Assembly: GCF_018847975.1 (NCBI RefSeq)
Contig: NZ_CP072597.1
Coordinates: 2,209,001-2,273,000, forward strand
Direction: 5' to 3'
Length of the DNA: 64,000 nt
Source of the DNA: Lysobacter sp. K5869
GTDB lineage: Bacteria; Pseudomonadota; Gammaproteobacteria; Xanthomonadales; Xanthomonadaceae
Below, in pieces: positions 8,077 through 16,675 of the stretch. A program made the position numbers and the translations under genes. The notes beneath the pieces were generated by a model. That model did not search any database. It was not told where the DNA came from and was given only the letters and a program-made list of their open reading frames with translations. The stretch's first letter is position 1; each line of letters begins with the position of its first letter.

Positions 8077-9300
8077 ATGCGCCGGATCGCGCCGACTTCT
8101 CCAGTATCGCGTCGGCGCGGCATCGCGCTGGCCGCGGCCGTCGCCACCGTCGCGCTGGCCTTGCCCGGTTGCGGCGCGGTGCGCACGATCGCGGGCATCA
8201 ACACCGTGCACCTGGAGCAAGCGCGGATCGAGTCGATGCAGATCGATCTCGCCGACGGCGCGGCCAGCGTCTGTCCGCGCCAGCGCGTGCAGATGCACGC
8301 GGTGGTGGCCGCGCAACTGCCCAAGCAGCCCGCGCCGCTGCTCTACGAAACCTGGCGCGGCGCCAACGGCACGCGCCGCAACGGCATGCTCGACTTCCGC
8401 AATTTCGCGTTCTCCAGCCAGCAGGGCCGGTTCGACGAACTGGGTTGGTTCGAGCCGAATCCCGATGTGCTGGCGAGCCTCGACAGCGGCTTCGCGATCA
8501 GCGCCAGCCTCGTGCATCCGACCGCGCAGTTCGCGCGCACCGCGCATTACCCGGCCAGTTACGACTGCATCGACCGCATCGGCGCGGCCGCGGGCCCGGG
8601 CATCGATGGTCGCGACGGCGGTTACGGCGAACGCGGCCGCGACGGTTACGACGGCGCTCACGGCGGCCGCGGCGAATACGGACGCAACGGCGGCGACGGC
8701 GAACCCGGCGGCGACGGCTACGGCGGCATGCATGTGCGCGCTTACGCGACGTACGTCGCCACCGCGCGCTATCCGCGCCTGTTGGCGGTGAGGTTGGAAG
8801 GCGACGTCGAAGACTTCGTGCTCGCGCCGCCGGACCGCGCGTTCGTCGTGGTCGCGGCCGGCGGGCGCGGCGGCCAAGGCGGCGACGGAGGCAGCGGCGG
8901 CGCGGGCGGCGACGGCGGCGACGGCAACAAAGACAAGGATCGCCCGGGTTACGGCGGCGAGGGCGGGGACGGCGGCGACGGCGGTTACGGCGCGCCGGGC
9001 GGACGCGGCGGCGACGGCGGGCAGATCGAGTTGATCTACGACCGGCGCTTCCCCGAATTGGCCGGCTGGCTGCGAATGGACGCGTCCGGCGGATCGGGCG
9101 GCGACGGCGGCAGCGCGGGCGCCAGCGGCAGCGGCGGCGATGGCGGCGACGGCGGTTCGGGCTCGGGTCGCGACGGACGTTCGGGCAACTACGGCAGCAG
9201 CGGACCGACCGGCCTGCGCGGCCGCGACGGCTTCGCGCGCATGCAGGCCGGCGACGTGGCGGAGCGCTTCCGCGATTTGCCCGGAGTGCGCGCGCTGTAA
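8077..9300 (+). CDS. Collagen-like glycine-rich lipoprotein
   Basis: A 407-residue predicted lipoprotein. It has an Arg-rich N-region, a hydrophobic stretch at residues 15-30 and a lipobox LPGC with the acylated Cys at 32. A non-repetitive domain follows (about 33-172, with cysteines near 66 and 164). Then come three glycine tracts, about residues 174-217, 261-316 and 337-385, made of GxY-like and GGDGG triplets such as GRDGGYGERGRDG and EGGDGGDGG. They are separated by short hydrophobic, structured segments (about 218-260 and 317-336). The start was chosen for the signal peptide. The triplets recall collagen-like or glycine-rich surface proteins, but no family is recognised. An outer membrane location is inferred. 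A decayed copy of the 3' end lies downstream. Confidence 0.8.
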   Translation: MRRIAPTSPVSRRRGIALAAAVATVALALPGCGAVRTIAGINTVHLEQARIESMQIDLADGAASVCPRQRVQMHAVVAAQLPKQPAPLLYETWRGANGTRRNGMLDFRNFAFSSQQGRFDELGWFEPNPDVLASLDSGFAISASLVHPTAQFARTAHYPASYDCIDRIGAAAGPGIDGRDGGYGERGRDGYDGAHGGRGEYGRNGGDGEPGGDGYGGMHVRAYATYVATARYPRLLAVRLEGDVEDFVLAPPDRAFVVVAAGGRGGQGGDGGSGGAGGDGGDGNKDKDRPGYGGEGGDGGDGGYGAPGGRGGDGGQIELIYDRRFPELAGWLRMDASGGSGGDGGSAGASGSGGDGGDGGSGSGRDGRSGNYGSSGPTGLRGRDGFARMQAGDVAERFRDLPGVRAL

Positions 9301-9682
9301 GTCGTCGAGCTCATCGACTGCGGCGATGGGCGAGCGGCGCGATGGCGGAAGCGGCGGTGTCGGGCCGAACTGCGACGGATACTTGGCGATTGCGGTAGCC
9401 GCGAGCCGGGCGTCCGCGGCGGCTTCGCATCTTTGCGCGGAGCGAGGTGACGGAGCGGTGTCGCGATTTGCTTCGCGCGCGTGCGGTAGGCCGCCGCGCT
9501 GGTTGATTGCGCAGTGCGAGCGCGGCGATAGCGGTAGCGGCGGCTCGAGCGGTGGCGGGTGTTCGGCGATTACGGCCGCAGCGGCTCGCGTGGGCACGAC
9601 CGCTTCGCGCGCATGCGCGCCGGAGCGATGACGCAGCGCGTTCGCGATCGATCCGGCGCGTGCGCGCCGCGACCCGCCGCGC
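9301..9682. other. Gap of about 380 bp downstream of the lipoprotein gene
   Basis: The gap separates the plus-strand lipoprotein from the convergent oxidase. It holds the relic described at 9523-9660 and, near 9325-9360, another short Gly-coding stretch (DGGSGG) in a broken frame. No terminator hairpin with a T-run was found. Confidence 0.5.
9523..9660 (+). pseudogene. Decayed copy of the 3' end of the glycine-rich lipoprotein gene
   Basis: One frame reads GDSGSGGSSGGG and then, after a frame change, the frame from 9559 reads FGDYGRSGSRGHDRFARMRAG. The intact gene ends NYGSSGPTGLRGRDGFARMQAG. The DNA block cttcgcgcgcatgc is shared, and similarity continues to about 9650. There is no start, signal peptide or stable frame, so this is a relic of duplication. 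Confidence 0.6.
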
Positions 9683-11077
9683 TCATTCGTCGGGCAGCAG
9701 CTTGCCCGGATTCAAGATCCCGTCGGGATCGAACACCCGCTTGATCTGGCGCATCACCGCCAGCGTCTGCGCGCCGACCGCGTGCGGCATGAAATCGCGC
9801 TTGGCCAAGCCGATGCCGTGTTCGCCCGACAGCGTGCCGCCCAGCGCCAGCGCGAGCTCGAACACGCGGCCCATCGCGGTGTGGGCGCGCGCGCTTTGCG
9901 CGGCGTCGCCGGGGTCGTACAACAGATTGACGTGCAGGTTGCCGTTGCCGGCGTGGCCGAAGCAGACGATGGGCAGGTCGAACTCGCGCGCCAGCGCCTG
10001 CACGCCGTCGACCAGTTCGGGAATGCGCGAGACCGGCACCACCACGTCTTCGTTGATCTTGCCCGGCGCCAGCGTGCGCAGCGACGGCGACAGCGCCTTG
10101 CGCGCGGCCCAGAGTTTTTCCCGCGCCGCTTCGTCGGCGGCGTCGTCGAGCGAGAGCAAGCCCTCGCCCGCGGCGGCGCGTTTGAGCGCGTCGAGCGCGT
10201 GCGGCAGCGTGTGCGCGTCGCCGTCGGCTTCGATCATCAACAGCGCGCCGGCCTCGTGCGGCAGATCGGCGCCGCCGACGTCGCGGGCCAGACGCACGCA
10301 TTGGCCGTCCATGAATTCCAGCATCGACGGCGTCACCGGCTGCGCCATCAGCCGCGCCACGGCTTGCGCGGCCGAGGACACGTCGCGGTACACCGCGCGC
10401 AGCGCGGCGCGCGCCAGAGCCGACGGGGTCAGTCGCAGGCTGGCTTCGACGATCAGCGCGAGCGTGCCTTCGCTGCCGACCAAGAGACGATGCAGGTCGT
10501 AGCCGGTCGAGCCTTTCGTGGTCGCGGTGCCGCACACGATCAGCTCGCCCGCGCCGGTGACCGCGGTCAGCGCCAGCACGTTGTCGCGGCTGGCGCCGTA
10601 CTTCACCGCGCGCGGGCCGCCGGCGTTGCAGGCGAGGTTGCCGCCGACGCTGCTGTAGGCGGCGCTGGTCGGGTCCGGCGGCCAGAACAGGCCGTGCGGC
10701 TTGAGCGCGGTTTGCAGATCGCCGTTGAGCACGCCCGGTTCGACCACCGCGCAGCGGTCGCCGGGGCGGATTTCGACGATGCGGTTCATGCGCTCGAACG
10801 AGACCACCACGCCGCCGGCCACCGGCACCGAGGCGCCGGTGGTGTTGGTGCCGCGGCCGCGCGCGATCACCGGCACGCGCTCGCGCCGGCACGCGCGCAC
10901 CAGCGCCTGCACCTGCTCGCGCGTACGCGGCAGCGCGACCGCGTCGGGCAGGGCGAGGCGGCGCGAGTTGTCGTAGGCGTAGGCCAAGCGCTCGCCGGGA
11001 TCGGTCAGCCACGCGTCGCCGAGCAACTGCGCCAGCTCGGCTTGCAGCGCGGGCGGCAGCGGCGCGCCGGCGTTCAC
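9683..11077 (-). CDS. FAD-linked oxidase, GlcD / D-2-hydroxyacid dehydrogenase type
   Basis: A 464-residue flavoprotein of the PCMH (vanillyl-alcohol oxidase) superfamily. The FAD-binding part shows VIARGRGTNTTGASVPV (about residues 61-77), then SSVGGNLACNAGGPRAVKYG (about 133-152) and TGYDLHRLLVGSEGTL (about 183-198). The C-terminal half contains FGHAGNGNLHVNLLYDP and SGEHGIGLAKR near the C-terminus, with the histidine pattern of GlcD, D-lactate and D-2-hydroxyglutarate dehydrogenases. Which hydroxyacid is oxidised cannot be decided. The start is a GTG that overlaps the stop of the upstream hydrolase gene as GTGA; the longer open frame has no support. No separate GlcE or GlcF partner gene is present. 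Confidence 0.9.
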   Translation of the reverse strand: MNAGAPLPPALQAELAQLLGDAWLTDPGERLAYAYDNSRRLALPDAVALPRTREQVQALVRACRRERVPVIARGRGTNTTGASVPVAGGVVVSFERMNRIVEIRPGDRCAVVEPGVLNGDLQTALKPHGLFWPPDPTSAAYSSVGGNLACNAGGPRAVKYGASRDNVLALTAVTGAGELIVCGTATTKGSTGYDLHRLLVGSEGTLALIVEASLRLTPSALARAALRAVYRDVSSAAQAVARLMAQPVTPSMLEFMDGQCVRLARDVGGADLPHEAGALLMIEADGDAHTLPHALDALKRAAAGEGLLSLDDAADEAAREKLWAARKALSPSLRTLAPGKINEDVVVPVSRIPELVDGVQALAREFDLPIVCFGHAGNGNLHVNLLYDPGDAAQSARAHTAMGRVFELALALGGTLSGEHGIGLAKRDFMPHAVGAQTLAVMRQIKRVFDPDGILNPGKLLPDE

Positions 11078-11622
11078 CGCGCGGGCTCCGTGGCCGGCGT
11101 GCGCATCAACTTGCGCAGCAGCGCGCCGACGAGGCCGAGCGACAGCGCCGGCAACACCACCCAGCGCGCTTCCGACCACAACACTTCCAGGCCGCGCGCG
11201 CTGAAGAAGCGCGCGCCGATCGGCGAGACTTCGATCGGCCGCCACGGCGCGAAGATGCGCGCGTCCGACCACGGCCAATACAGCGCCACGCCGAGGCCGC
11301 CGTCGGTGAATGCGTCGAGCAGCGGATGCGAGGCCGCGCACAGGAACAGCCACCACGCCGCGCGCCAACGCGGCGCGCGCAGCCACGGCGCGGCCAGCGC
11401 GCCGAGCGCGGCCAAGGCGGCGGCGAAGGCGAAGGAATGGCTGGCGCCGCGATGGCCGAAATCGTCGGCGTAGGCGATGCCGAGCTTGAACGCGACCACG
11501 TCCGCGTCCGGCAGCATCGCCGCGAGCGCGCCGGCGGCGAGCAGGCGCGGGGAAATGCGCTGGCGTCCCAGCGCCAGCCCCAGGGCCAGCGGGACTACGG
11601 CGTGGGTCATCACGGTCGGCAT
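11074..11622 (-). CDS. YdjM/DUF457-type membrane-bound metal-dependent hydrolase
   Basis: A 182-residue inner membrane protein with several hydrophobic helices (about residues 4-17, 24-34, 56-76, 83-99 and 150-168). It carries the family's metal-type motifs MLPDADVVA (about 34-42), FGHRGASHSFAFA (about 52-64) and ASHPLLDAFTDGG (about 95-107), rich in His and Asp. The ATG at MPTVMTHAVV was preferred over an upstream TTG that overlaps yraN. The gene lies between yraN and the oxidase gene in a tightly packed minus-strand set. In E. coli the family member YdjM is LexA-controlled; no LexA box is visible here. The substrate is unknown. Confidence 0.85.
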   Translation of the reverse strand: MPTVMTHAVVPLALGLALGRQRISPRLLAAGALAAMLPDADVVAFKLGIAYADDFGHRGASHSFAFAAALAALGALAAPWLRAPRWRAAWWLFLCAASHPLLDAFTDGGLGVALYWPWSDARIFAPWRPIEVSPIGARFFSARGLEVLWSEARWVVLPALSLGLVGALLRKLMRTPATEPAR

Positions 11623-11666
11623 GCGGGCGGGTCCGGGGACGGCGGTGGAGTAAGGAGTCGGGTGGT

Positions 11667-12050
11667 TCAATCGTCGGCGCGGAACGCGTCGCGCAGCCAG
11701 CGCAAGCGCGGTTGCGCCGGATCGCCGTCGGCCTCGACTACATCGAAGCGGCAGGCGCGGTCGGCATACGCCTCATGCCGCTGCAAGAACGCCTGCGCGG
11801 CCAGCACCAGCTTGCGCCGCTTGCGCGCGTCCACCGAGACCGCGCCGCCGCCGTAGCGGTCGTCGCGGCGGTAGCGCACTTCCACGAACACCAGGGTGTC
11901 GCCGTCGAGCATCACCAGATCGAGTTCGCCGACGCGGAAGCCGGCGTTGCTGGCGAATCCGCGCAAGCCGGCTTCGGTCAAATGCGCTCGCGCCGCGGCT
12001 TCCACCGCGGCGCCGAGCGCGCGCTTGCCGGCGTCAGCGGCGCGAGGCAT
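11667..12050 (-). CDS. yraN: YraN/UPF0102 family endonuclease-like protein
   Basis: A 127-residue protein of the restriction-endonuclease-like fold. The hallmark block is [21 protein letters not shown] (given as about residues 46-66), with D/E-x-V active-site spacing and a following conserved region around [14 protein letters not shown]. In many proteobacteria yraN lies directly beside lpoA (yraM) and rsmI (yraL), exactly as here. The ATG at [10 protein letters not shown] overlaps the end of the lpoA gene by 17 bp; a longer frame exists but would cover lpoA more deeply. The cellular role is unsettled in the literature; a DNA-processing function is suggested by fold only. Confidence 0.9.
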   Translation of the reverse strand: MPRAADAGKRALGAAVEAAARAHLTEAGLRGFASNAGFRVGELDLVMLDGDTLVFVEVRYRRDDRYGGGAVSVDARKRRKLVLAAQAFLQRHEAYADRACRFDVVEADGDPAQPRLRWLRDAFRADD

Positions 12051-13422
12051 CCGCCAGCGGCACCGCGACGCCGCTGCTGAAGGTCGACCACGCCGGCGTG
12101 CGCAGCACGTTGCCGAAGCCGTCGATGCGCAGCACGCCGGTGGCGCCGGCCACATACGCGTCGGAGCGGCTGGCGAGGCGCTCCAGGTAGGCGCTGAGTT
12201 GCCACGCGTCGTAACCGAAGGCGAACAGGCGCGCGGCCGGGCCGCGCGCGGTCGGCAACTGCTGCGCGGTGCCCACCGCCGGCGGCAAGCCGCGGATGCC
12301 GCCGCTGATCCAGGATTCGGACGGGAAGGCGATGCCGTCGAGGACGCGGTCCTGCTCCGGCTTGCCGGTGCCCAGCAGCAGCTGCGAGGTCGCCGCGCGC
12401 GGCTTGTCGGCGAGGCCGGCCAGCGCCAGCTTCGGCACCAGGGTGCGGCCGCTGCTGCCCTTCACGGCGAGGAACACGGAATCGACGCCGCCTTCCTTGG
12501 TCACGAACGGAGTGAGGTCGGCGGTGCCTTCGCCGATGGTGTCGGTGACCACCGCGCCGCGGCCGCCCAGGCGTTCCTTGAGCGCGGCGACCGCACGGCG
12601 CTGGCTGTCGTCGTCGCCGGCGATCACCAGCACGCGCTTGGCCTTGCGTTCGACCAGATAGTCGGCGGCGGCGGTGCCTTCGTCCTCGGGCGTCAGCGAG
12701 AAGCTGACGTTGCCGCTGGGCGGAGTGGTGTTGCCGCGGTTGAGCGCGAGCACCGGCACCGGCAGCGCGCCCTTGCCGAACAGCGCGCCGACTTCGTCGC
12801 GGCCGAGCGGGCCGATCACGAAGTCGTTGCCCTCGGCGGCGGCCTTGTCGTAGGCCGACAGCGCGCCGGCGGGCGTGCCGGCGGTGTCGTAGAAATGGAT
12901 GTCCGGGCGGCGCCGGGTTTCGCCGTAGTACGCGGCGAGCAGGCCGTCGCGCACCGAGGCGGCGGCGACCGCGGCCGGGCCGGTGCTGGGCAGCAGCACC
13001 GCCAGCTTCATCGGCGGGCGATAGCCGTCGGCTTCGGCCGGCGGGCGCTGGGCGGCGTGGAAGGCCCAGTCGGAGGTGCGGTCGAACGGGCGCGGCAGCG
13101 GCAGCCCGCGCTTGACCAGCGCGCGGCCGACGAAGTTGTAGAGCGGGTCGCCTTCGATCAGGCCGTTGGCTTCGCGGCTGAGGGTGGCGTCGTCGAGCTG
13201 GCCGAGCAGGCGCTCGATCTGGCGTTCGTTCTCCGCGCGCTCCTCGCCGGCCAGCGAGGCGTGGTTGCGGGCCAGATGCTGGGCCTGGGCGACGATGGGA
13301 TTGGAGGCGGCGACGGTCGCGACCGGGCGGGTCTCGACGCTGGCGCAGCCGCCGAGCACGGCGGTGGCGGCCAAGGCGCAGAACATCCATGTAAAAGCGG
13401 GCCGGTTCTTGCTTCGATTCAT
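12034..13422 (-). CDS. lpoA: LpoA-type penicillin-binding protein activator lipoprotein
   Basis: A 462-residue lipoprotein with a signal peptide at residues 8-25 and lipobox LGGC, Cys at 26. The C-terminal part is the periplasmic-binding-like LppC/LpoA domain: [20 protein letters not shown] (about residues 137-156), [12 protein letters not shown] (about 201-212) and [15 protein letters not shown] near 405-419. E. coli LpoA is about 678 residues; this protein has only a short helical N-terminal part (about 40-135) instead of the full TPR domain. By homology it stimulates a class A penicillin-binding protein from the outer membrane. It is divergent from rsmI and overlaps yraN downstream. Confidence 0.9.
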   Translation of the reverse strand: MNRSKNRPAFTWMFCALAATAVLGGCASVETRPVATVAASNPIVAQAQHLARNHASLAGEERAENERQIERLLGQLDDATLSREANGLIEGDPLYNFVGRALVKRGLPLPRPFDRTSDWAFHAAQRPPAEADGYRPPMKLAVLLPSTGPAAVAAASVRDGLLAAYYGETRRRPDIHFYDTAGTPAGALSAYDKAAAEGNDFVIGPLGRDEVGALFGKGALPVPVLALNRGNTTPPSGNVSFSLTPEDEGTAAADYLVERKAKRVLVIAGDDDSQRRAVAALKERLGGRGAVVTDTIGEGTADLTPFVTKEGGVDSVFLAVKGSSGRTLVPKLALAGLADKPRAATSQLLLGTGKPEQDRVLDGIAFPSESWISGGIRGLPPAVGTAQQLPTARGPAARLFAFGYDAWQLSAYLERLASRSDAYVAGATGVLRIDGFGNVLRTPAWSTFSSGVAVPLADASRR

Positions 13423-13558
13423 CGGCTTGCGTGCGCCGCGGGCGGCGTTCCTGTGGGACCGGGTAGGATTCTACCCGGCCCAGGCGACGCGGACGCGAGC
13501 TTTCGCCCGGCCCGTTCAGTCAGATTCCTGCCCTTTTTCGAGTCAGCCTCGCCCTACG

Positions 13559-14386
13559 ATGCAAACCCCCGGCACCCTGCACATCGTCGCCACCCCGATC
13601 GGCAACCTCGGCGACCTCACCCCGCGCGCGCTGGACACCCTGCGCACGGTCGCGGCGATCTGCGCCGAGGACACCCGCCACACCCGCCAGCTGCTGTCGC
13701 ACTTCGGCCTGGAGCGGCCGCTGTTGGCGCTGCATCAGCACAACGAGGAGCAGCAGGCCGCGCAGCTGGTGGCGCGCTTGCAGGCCGGCGATTCGCTGGC
13801 GTTGGTCTCCGACGCGGGCACGCCCCTGGTGAGCGATCCGGGCTATCGGTTGGTCCGCGCCGCGCGCGCGGCCGGCATTAAGGTGTCTCCGGTGCCCGGC
13901 GCCTGCGCCGCCATCGCCGCGCTGAGCGTGGCCGGCGTGGCCTCCGACCGTTTCGCCTTCGAAGGCTTCCTGCCGGCCAAGACCAGCGCCCGCCGCGAAC
14001 GCTTGACCAAGCTCGCGGCCGAGCCGCGCACCTTGTTGTTCTACGAATCGGCGCACCGGATCGAGGAAACCCTCGACGACATGGCCGCCGCGTTCGGCGG
14101 CGCGCGCGGCGCGGTGCTGGCGCGCGAGCTGACCAAATTGTTCGAGACCGTACTCGACGGCCCGCTGGAATCGCTGGCCGCGCAGGTCAAGGCCGATCCG
14201 AATCAGCGCAAGGGCGAGTTCGTGCTGATCGTGGAAGGCGCCGGCGAGGACGCCGACGCCAAGGTGATCGAGGGCAAGCGCTTGTACGCCAAGCTCAGCG
14301 AGCACCTGCCGCCGTCGACCGCGGCCAAGCTCGCCGCCGAGCTCAGCGGGGCGCCGCGCAAGGCGCTGTACGGCGGCGGCGAGTGA
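13559..14386 (+). CDS. rsmI: 16S rRNA (cytidine(1402)-2'-O)-methyltransferase
   Basis: RsmI methylates the ribose of C1402 in 16S rRNA; RsmH, also in this window, modifies the base of the same nucleotide. The 275-residue protein has the tetrapyrrole-methylase fold: LHIVATPIGNLGDLTPRAL (about residues 6-24), CAEDTRHTRQLL (about 38-49), VSDAGTPLVSDPGYRLVR (about 83-100), VPGACAAIAAL (about 111-121) and FEGFLPAK (about 134-141). The ATG at MQTPGTLHIV gives the standard N-terminus. The rsmI-lpoA divergent pair with yraN is a conserved proteobacterial arrangement. Confidence 0.96.
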   Translation: MQTPGTLHIVATPIGNLGDLTPRALDTLRTVAAICAEDTRHTRQLLSHFGLERPLLALHQHNEEQQAAQLVARLQAGDSLALVSDAGTPLVSDPGYRLVRAARAAGIKVSPVPGACAAIAALSVAGVASDRFAFEGFLPAKTSARRERLTKLAAEPRTLLFYESAHRIEETLDDMAAAFGGARGAVLARELTKLFETVLDGPLESLAAQVKADPNQRKGEFVLIVEGAGEDADAKVIEGKRLYAKLSEHLPPSTAAKLAAELSGAPRKALYGGGE

Positions 14387-14397
14387 AGTAAACCGCG

Positions 14398-14742
14398 TCA
14401 GCGTTCGCGCAGCGCGCGCATCGCCGCTGCCAGCGGGCGCAACAACTCGGGCGCGGCCAGCGCCTGGAAGTTCCAGATGTCGTCGGACAGCAGCAGCGGC
14501 AGCCCGCGCACGCGCAAGACGGTTTCGCCGCCCTCCAGGCCCAAACTCTGTTCCAGCACGGGTATCGATTCGCGCGCGCCGCCGATCGCGGTCAGGCCGG
14601 GCCAGAAACCTTCGCGCAGATCGTTCTCGCTCCAGTCCGGCAGGTAATCGGCGAGGTCGTGCGCGTCGAGCAATCCGTGCCGGCGCAGCATGCCGCGCGG
14701 ATACAAGGGGTACTGGTCTTCGGGATCGACGGGCTCGTTCAT
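14398..14742 (-). CDS. Conserved-looking small cytosolic protein of unknown function
   Basis: A 114-residue acidic protein I cannot place in a family. It has no signal peptide or membrane segment. The sequence is rich in Leu, Asp and Glu and includes YPLYPRGMLRRHGLLDAHD and a LPDWSENDLREGFWPG segment, with several tryptophans. Composition and the ATG start look like a real gene: it is the only plausible reading of this gap and is convergent with rsmI, 11 bp away. It lies just upstream of, and divergent from, the RNase P RNA gene. No function is proposed. Confidence 0.65.
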   Translation of the reverse strand: MNEPVDPEDQYPLYPRGMLRRHGLLDAHDLADYLPDWSENDLREGFWPGLTAIGGARESIPVLEQSLGLEGGETVLRVRGLPLLLSDDIWNFQALAAPELLRPLAAAMRALRER

Positions 14743-14803
14743 CGCGATAGCGCGGCGGCGGGTTGGCGTTCACTTTAACGCTGCGGCGGCCGCGCGCTCG
14801 TGC

Positions 14804-14809
14804 GACAAT
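14804..14809 (+). promoter_or_regulatory. Candidate -10 box of the RNase P RNA promoter
   Basis: GACAAT lies 11 nt before the mature 5' end of rnpB. The same hexamer serves the putative sucC promoter at 56206. No good -35 at 16-18 bp is visible. Confidence 0.4.
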
Positions 14810-14819
14810 GCGCGCCGCA

Positions 14820-15176
<357 letters not shown>

Positions 15177-15267
15177 GCGCTTTTTTCGGTTCGCCAAAGA
15201 ACCGCCGACGTTCGCGTTGCGGACTGCGGACACCGGTCGGTTGGCGTGCTTCGGGCTTCGGCCCGCG

Positions 15268-15300
15268 AGCCCCGAAGTTCGCTGCGCGAACTTCGGGGCT
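15268..15300. repeat. Perfect 15-bp stem-loop downstream of rnpB
   Basis: AGCCCCGAAGTTCGC and its exact complement flank a TGC loop. It may act as a terminator or processing barrier for rnpB or as a dispersed palindrome; the following tract is only CTTGTTGT. Confidence 0.6.
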
Positions 15301-15407
15301 TGTTGTAGGTGGCTGCGGGCTCTCGTTTCTGCCGGGGGGCGCTTCCTTTACCAAGAGGGGTTCTCGCGGCCGACGCTGCCGCGATGGGCGGCTGCCGGGA
15401 TGGAGCG

Positions 15408-15510
15408 AAAATCAAAATGGATTCCGGCGTTCGCCGGAATGACGGACTGGGGGATGCGTCGAACTCCCACCACCGTCATTCCGGCGAACGCCGGAATCCA
15501 TTTTGATTTT
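15408..15510. repeat. 38-bp perfect inverted repeat pair
   Basis: The left arm (15408-15445) contains ATGGATTCCGGCGTTCGCC and the right arm (15473-15510) is its exact complement; the spacer is 27 bp. Each arm also holds an inner palindrome (TTCCGGCGTTCGCCGGAA). This type of dispersed palindrome is common in proteobacterial intergenic DNA. No coding capacity. Confidence 0.85.
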
Positions 15511-15610
15511 GCCGGGCCTTAAACCCAGCGCCCATCCAGCGCAGCCGCTCGCGCGCGCACTCGCGGCCCTGTTTCGGCGAATTGCGCTCCGCAGGCGCCC
15601 GCGCGGAGTC

Positions 15611-16195
15611 TCACTGCCCCGCGCCGATCTGCTTCATAAACGCCTGGTTGTCCCAAAACAGCCACTCCTCGACCATCACCCCGTTTTCCCAGCGTCCGAT
15701 CGTGGCCATGTCGAGCTTGAACGGCTTGTGGGTCGGCGCCAGCGTCTTGCCGTCGCCGAGCGGCATCGGCTGGGTGAAGGTGCCTTCCATCGTGCCGATC
15801 ACCGCGGTGAGGTTGCCCTGCGCGACTTTCACCGGATGCACCTTGATCCGGGTGTCGGGCGCGAACACGAACTGCGGTTTGAGCTCGGCGATGTGCGCGT
15901 CCAGGCCGGTGGTGGTGTGGCCGTCGGGGTAGTGGACGAGGATGTTCGGGGCGTGGCTGCGGTGGAAGTGGTCCCACTGCTGATGGGTGTAGTGGACGAA
16001 GTCGAGTTCGTCGAAGGTCTGCAGGTTGCGGTCTTCCTGCGCCTGCTCGGCTTGCAGGCGCTTGAGCACGGTCGCGTCGGCGCGGGCGGCGGTCAGCGGG
16101 GGCGAGGACGGCGCCTGCTGGGCGCAGCCGGCGACCGCGGCGGCGAGCAGCAGGGCCAGGGGCGAGACGGCGCGGAACGGGGTCGGGGCGCGCAT
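15611..16195 (-). CDS. SnoaL-like (NTF2-fold) lipoprotein
   Basis: A 194-residue predicted lipoprotein: a short basic N-region, a hydrophobic stretch at residues 9-22 and lipobox VAGC with Cys 24. The mature part resembles SnoaL-type ester cyclase-like proteins of the NTF2 fold. These include an N-terminal helix region, FVHYTHQQWDHFHRSHAPNI (about residues 68-87), YPDGHTTTGLDAHIAELKPQF (about 91-111) and a C-terminal WENGVMVEEWLFWDNQAFM strand pair. Such domains often lack a known substrate. The start gives a clean signal peptide; an upstream TTG/GTG extension was rejected. The gene is divergent from mraZ with a 480-bp gap, so it has its own promoter. Confidence 0.8.
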   Translation of the reverse strand: MRAPTPFRAVSPLALLLAAAVAGCAQQAPSSPPLTAARADATVLKRLQAEQAQEDRNLQTFDELDFVHYTHQQWDHFHRSHAPNILVHYPDGHTTTGLDAHIAELKPQFVFAPDTRIKVHPVKVAQGNLTAVIGTMEGTFTQPMPLGDGKTLAPTHKPFKLDMATIGRWENGVMVEEWLFWDNQAFMKQIGAGQ

Positions 16196-16533
16196 TGTGG
16201 ATAACTCCGGGACAAGTCGTCGCCACGCTAGAGCGGGGCACGTCAATTGAATGTCGAATGCACCCTACGCCCCCGCATTGGACGCTGCGCGTCCGCGCCG
16301 ATAGCCGCGGGCGATCATCCTTTGCATTCCGATGCTTAGCGGCGATTCGCGCAAATCGACGCGAAGCCGCGTGGGTGAAGAAAATGTGACGGCGCTCGCG
16401 TCAGGGTCACTTTGTGACGTTATGAGTCTCAAAACCTGAGACGAAACAACGCTTAGTGGATAAGTCTTGAATAAGACTCTCAAGTTCATCGCAAGCCATT
16501 GATGCGCCTAGCGAAATTCAGTCAGGAAAGTTG
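16196..16533. other. Divergent intergenic region upstream of the dcw promoter
   Basis: No gene is seen. It is more AT-rich than its surroundings and contains two small palindromes: GTCTC-aaaacct-GAGAC near 16426-16442 and AGTCTT-gaat-AAGACT near 16464-16479. These could be operators for either neighbour; that is speculation. Confidence 0.4.
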
Positions 16534-16561
16534 TTGACAACCCGTTGCGCCCTGCTAATGT
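16534..16561 (+). promoter_or_regulatory. Sigma-70 promoter of the dcw cluster (Pmra)
   Basis: A consensus -35 TTGACA and a -10 TAATGT are spaced by 16 bp, and TGC directly before the -10 makes it an extended -10. The predicted start is near 16568, giving a leader of about 108 nt before mraZ. Confidence 0.8.
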
Positions 16562-16604
16562 GGGCATCCGAGGGAAAACCGGGGTTTTTGTGGTTTTCGG
16601 AGGC
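16560..16604 (+). promoter_or_regulatory. Candidate MraZ operator: 10-bp-spaced GGG repeats
   Basis: Immediately after the -10 box the sequence falls into 10-nt steps: GTGGGCATCC, GAGGGAAAAC, CGGGGTTTTT, GTGGTTTTCG, GAGG. Known MraZ sites are direct TGGGN repeats separated by 5 bp, the same 10-bp period. The site overlaps the start of transcription, as expected for autorepression. Confidence 0.65.
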
Positions 16605-16675
16605 CAGTCGTCCCACCAGGGATGAATGAACGAGGCGACCCGTCCGGTAGAGACGGGAGCCGCACAAGGTGCGCA

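Larger units (their letters stand above)
15177..15610. other. Repeat-filled gap between rnpB and the SnoaL-like lipoprotein gene
   Basis: Apart from the 15-bp stem-loop and the 38-bp inverted repeat I see no gene. The strands are convergent here, so no promoter is expected. Confidence 0.6.

Noticed and set aside
7365..8324. Minus-strand ORF across the 129-bp repeats
   Set aside because: Arg/Ala/Ser-rich without hydrophobic core, overlapping thiL and the lipoprotein gene at both ends. The repeats are reported, not the ORF.
11623..11670. Longer form of the YdjM-like protein from a TTG
   Set aside because: Adds 16 residues overlapping yraN with no support; the ATG gives the family start.
16626..16675. 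Earlier ATG codons before mraZ
   Set aside because: They give an N-terminus unlike the MFQGE start of the family and lack a better ribosome site.
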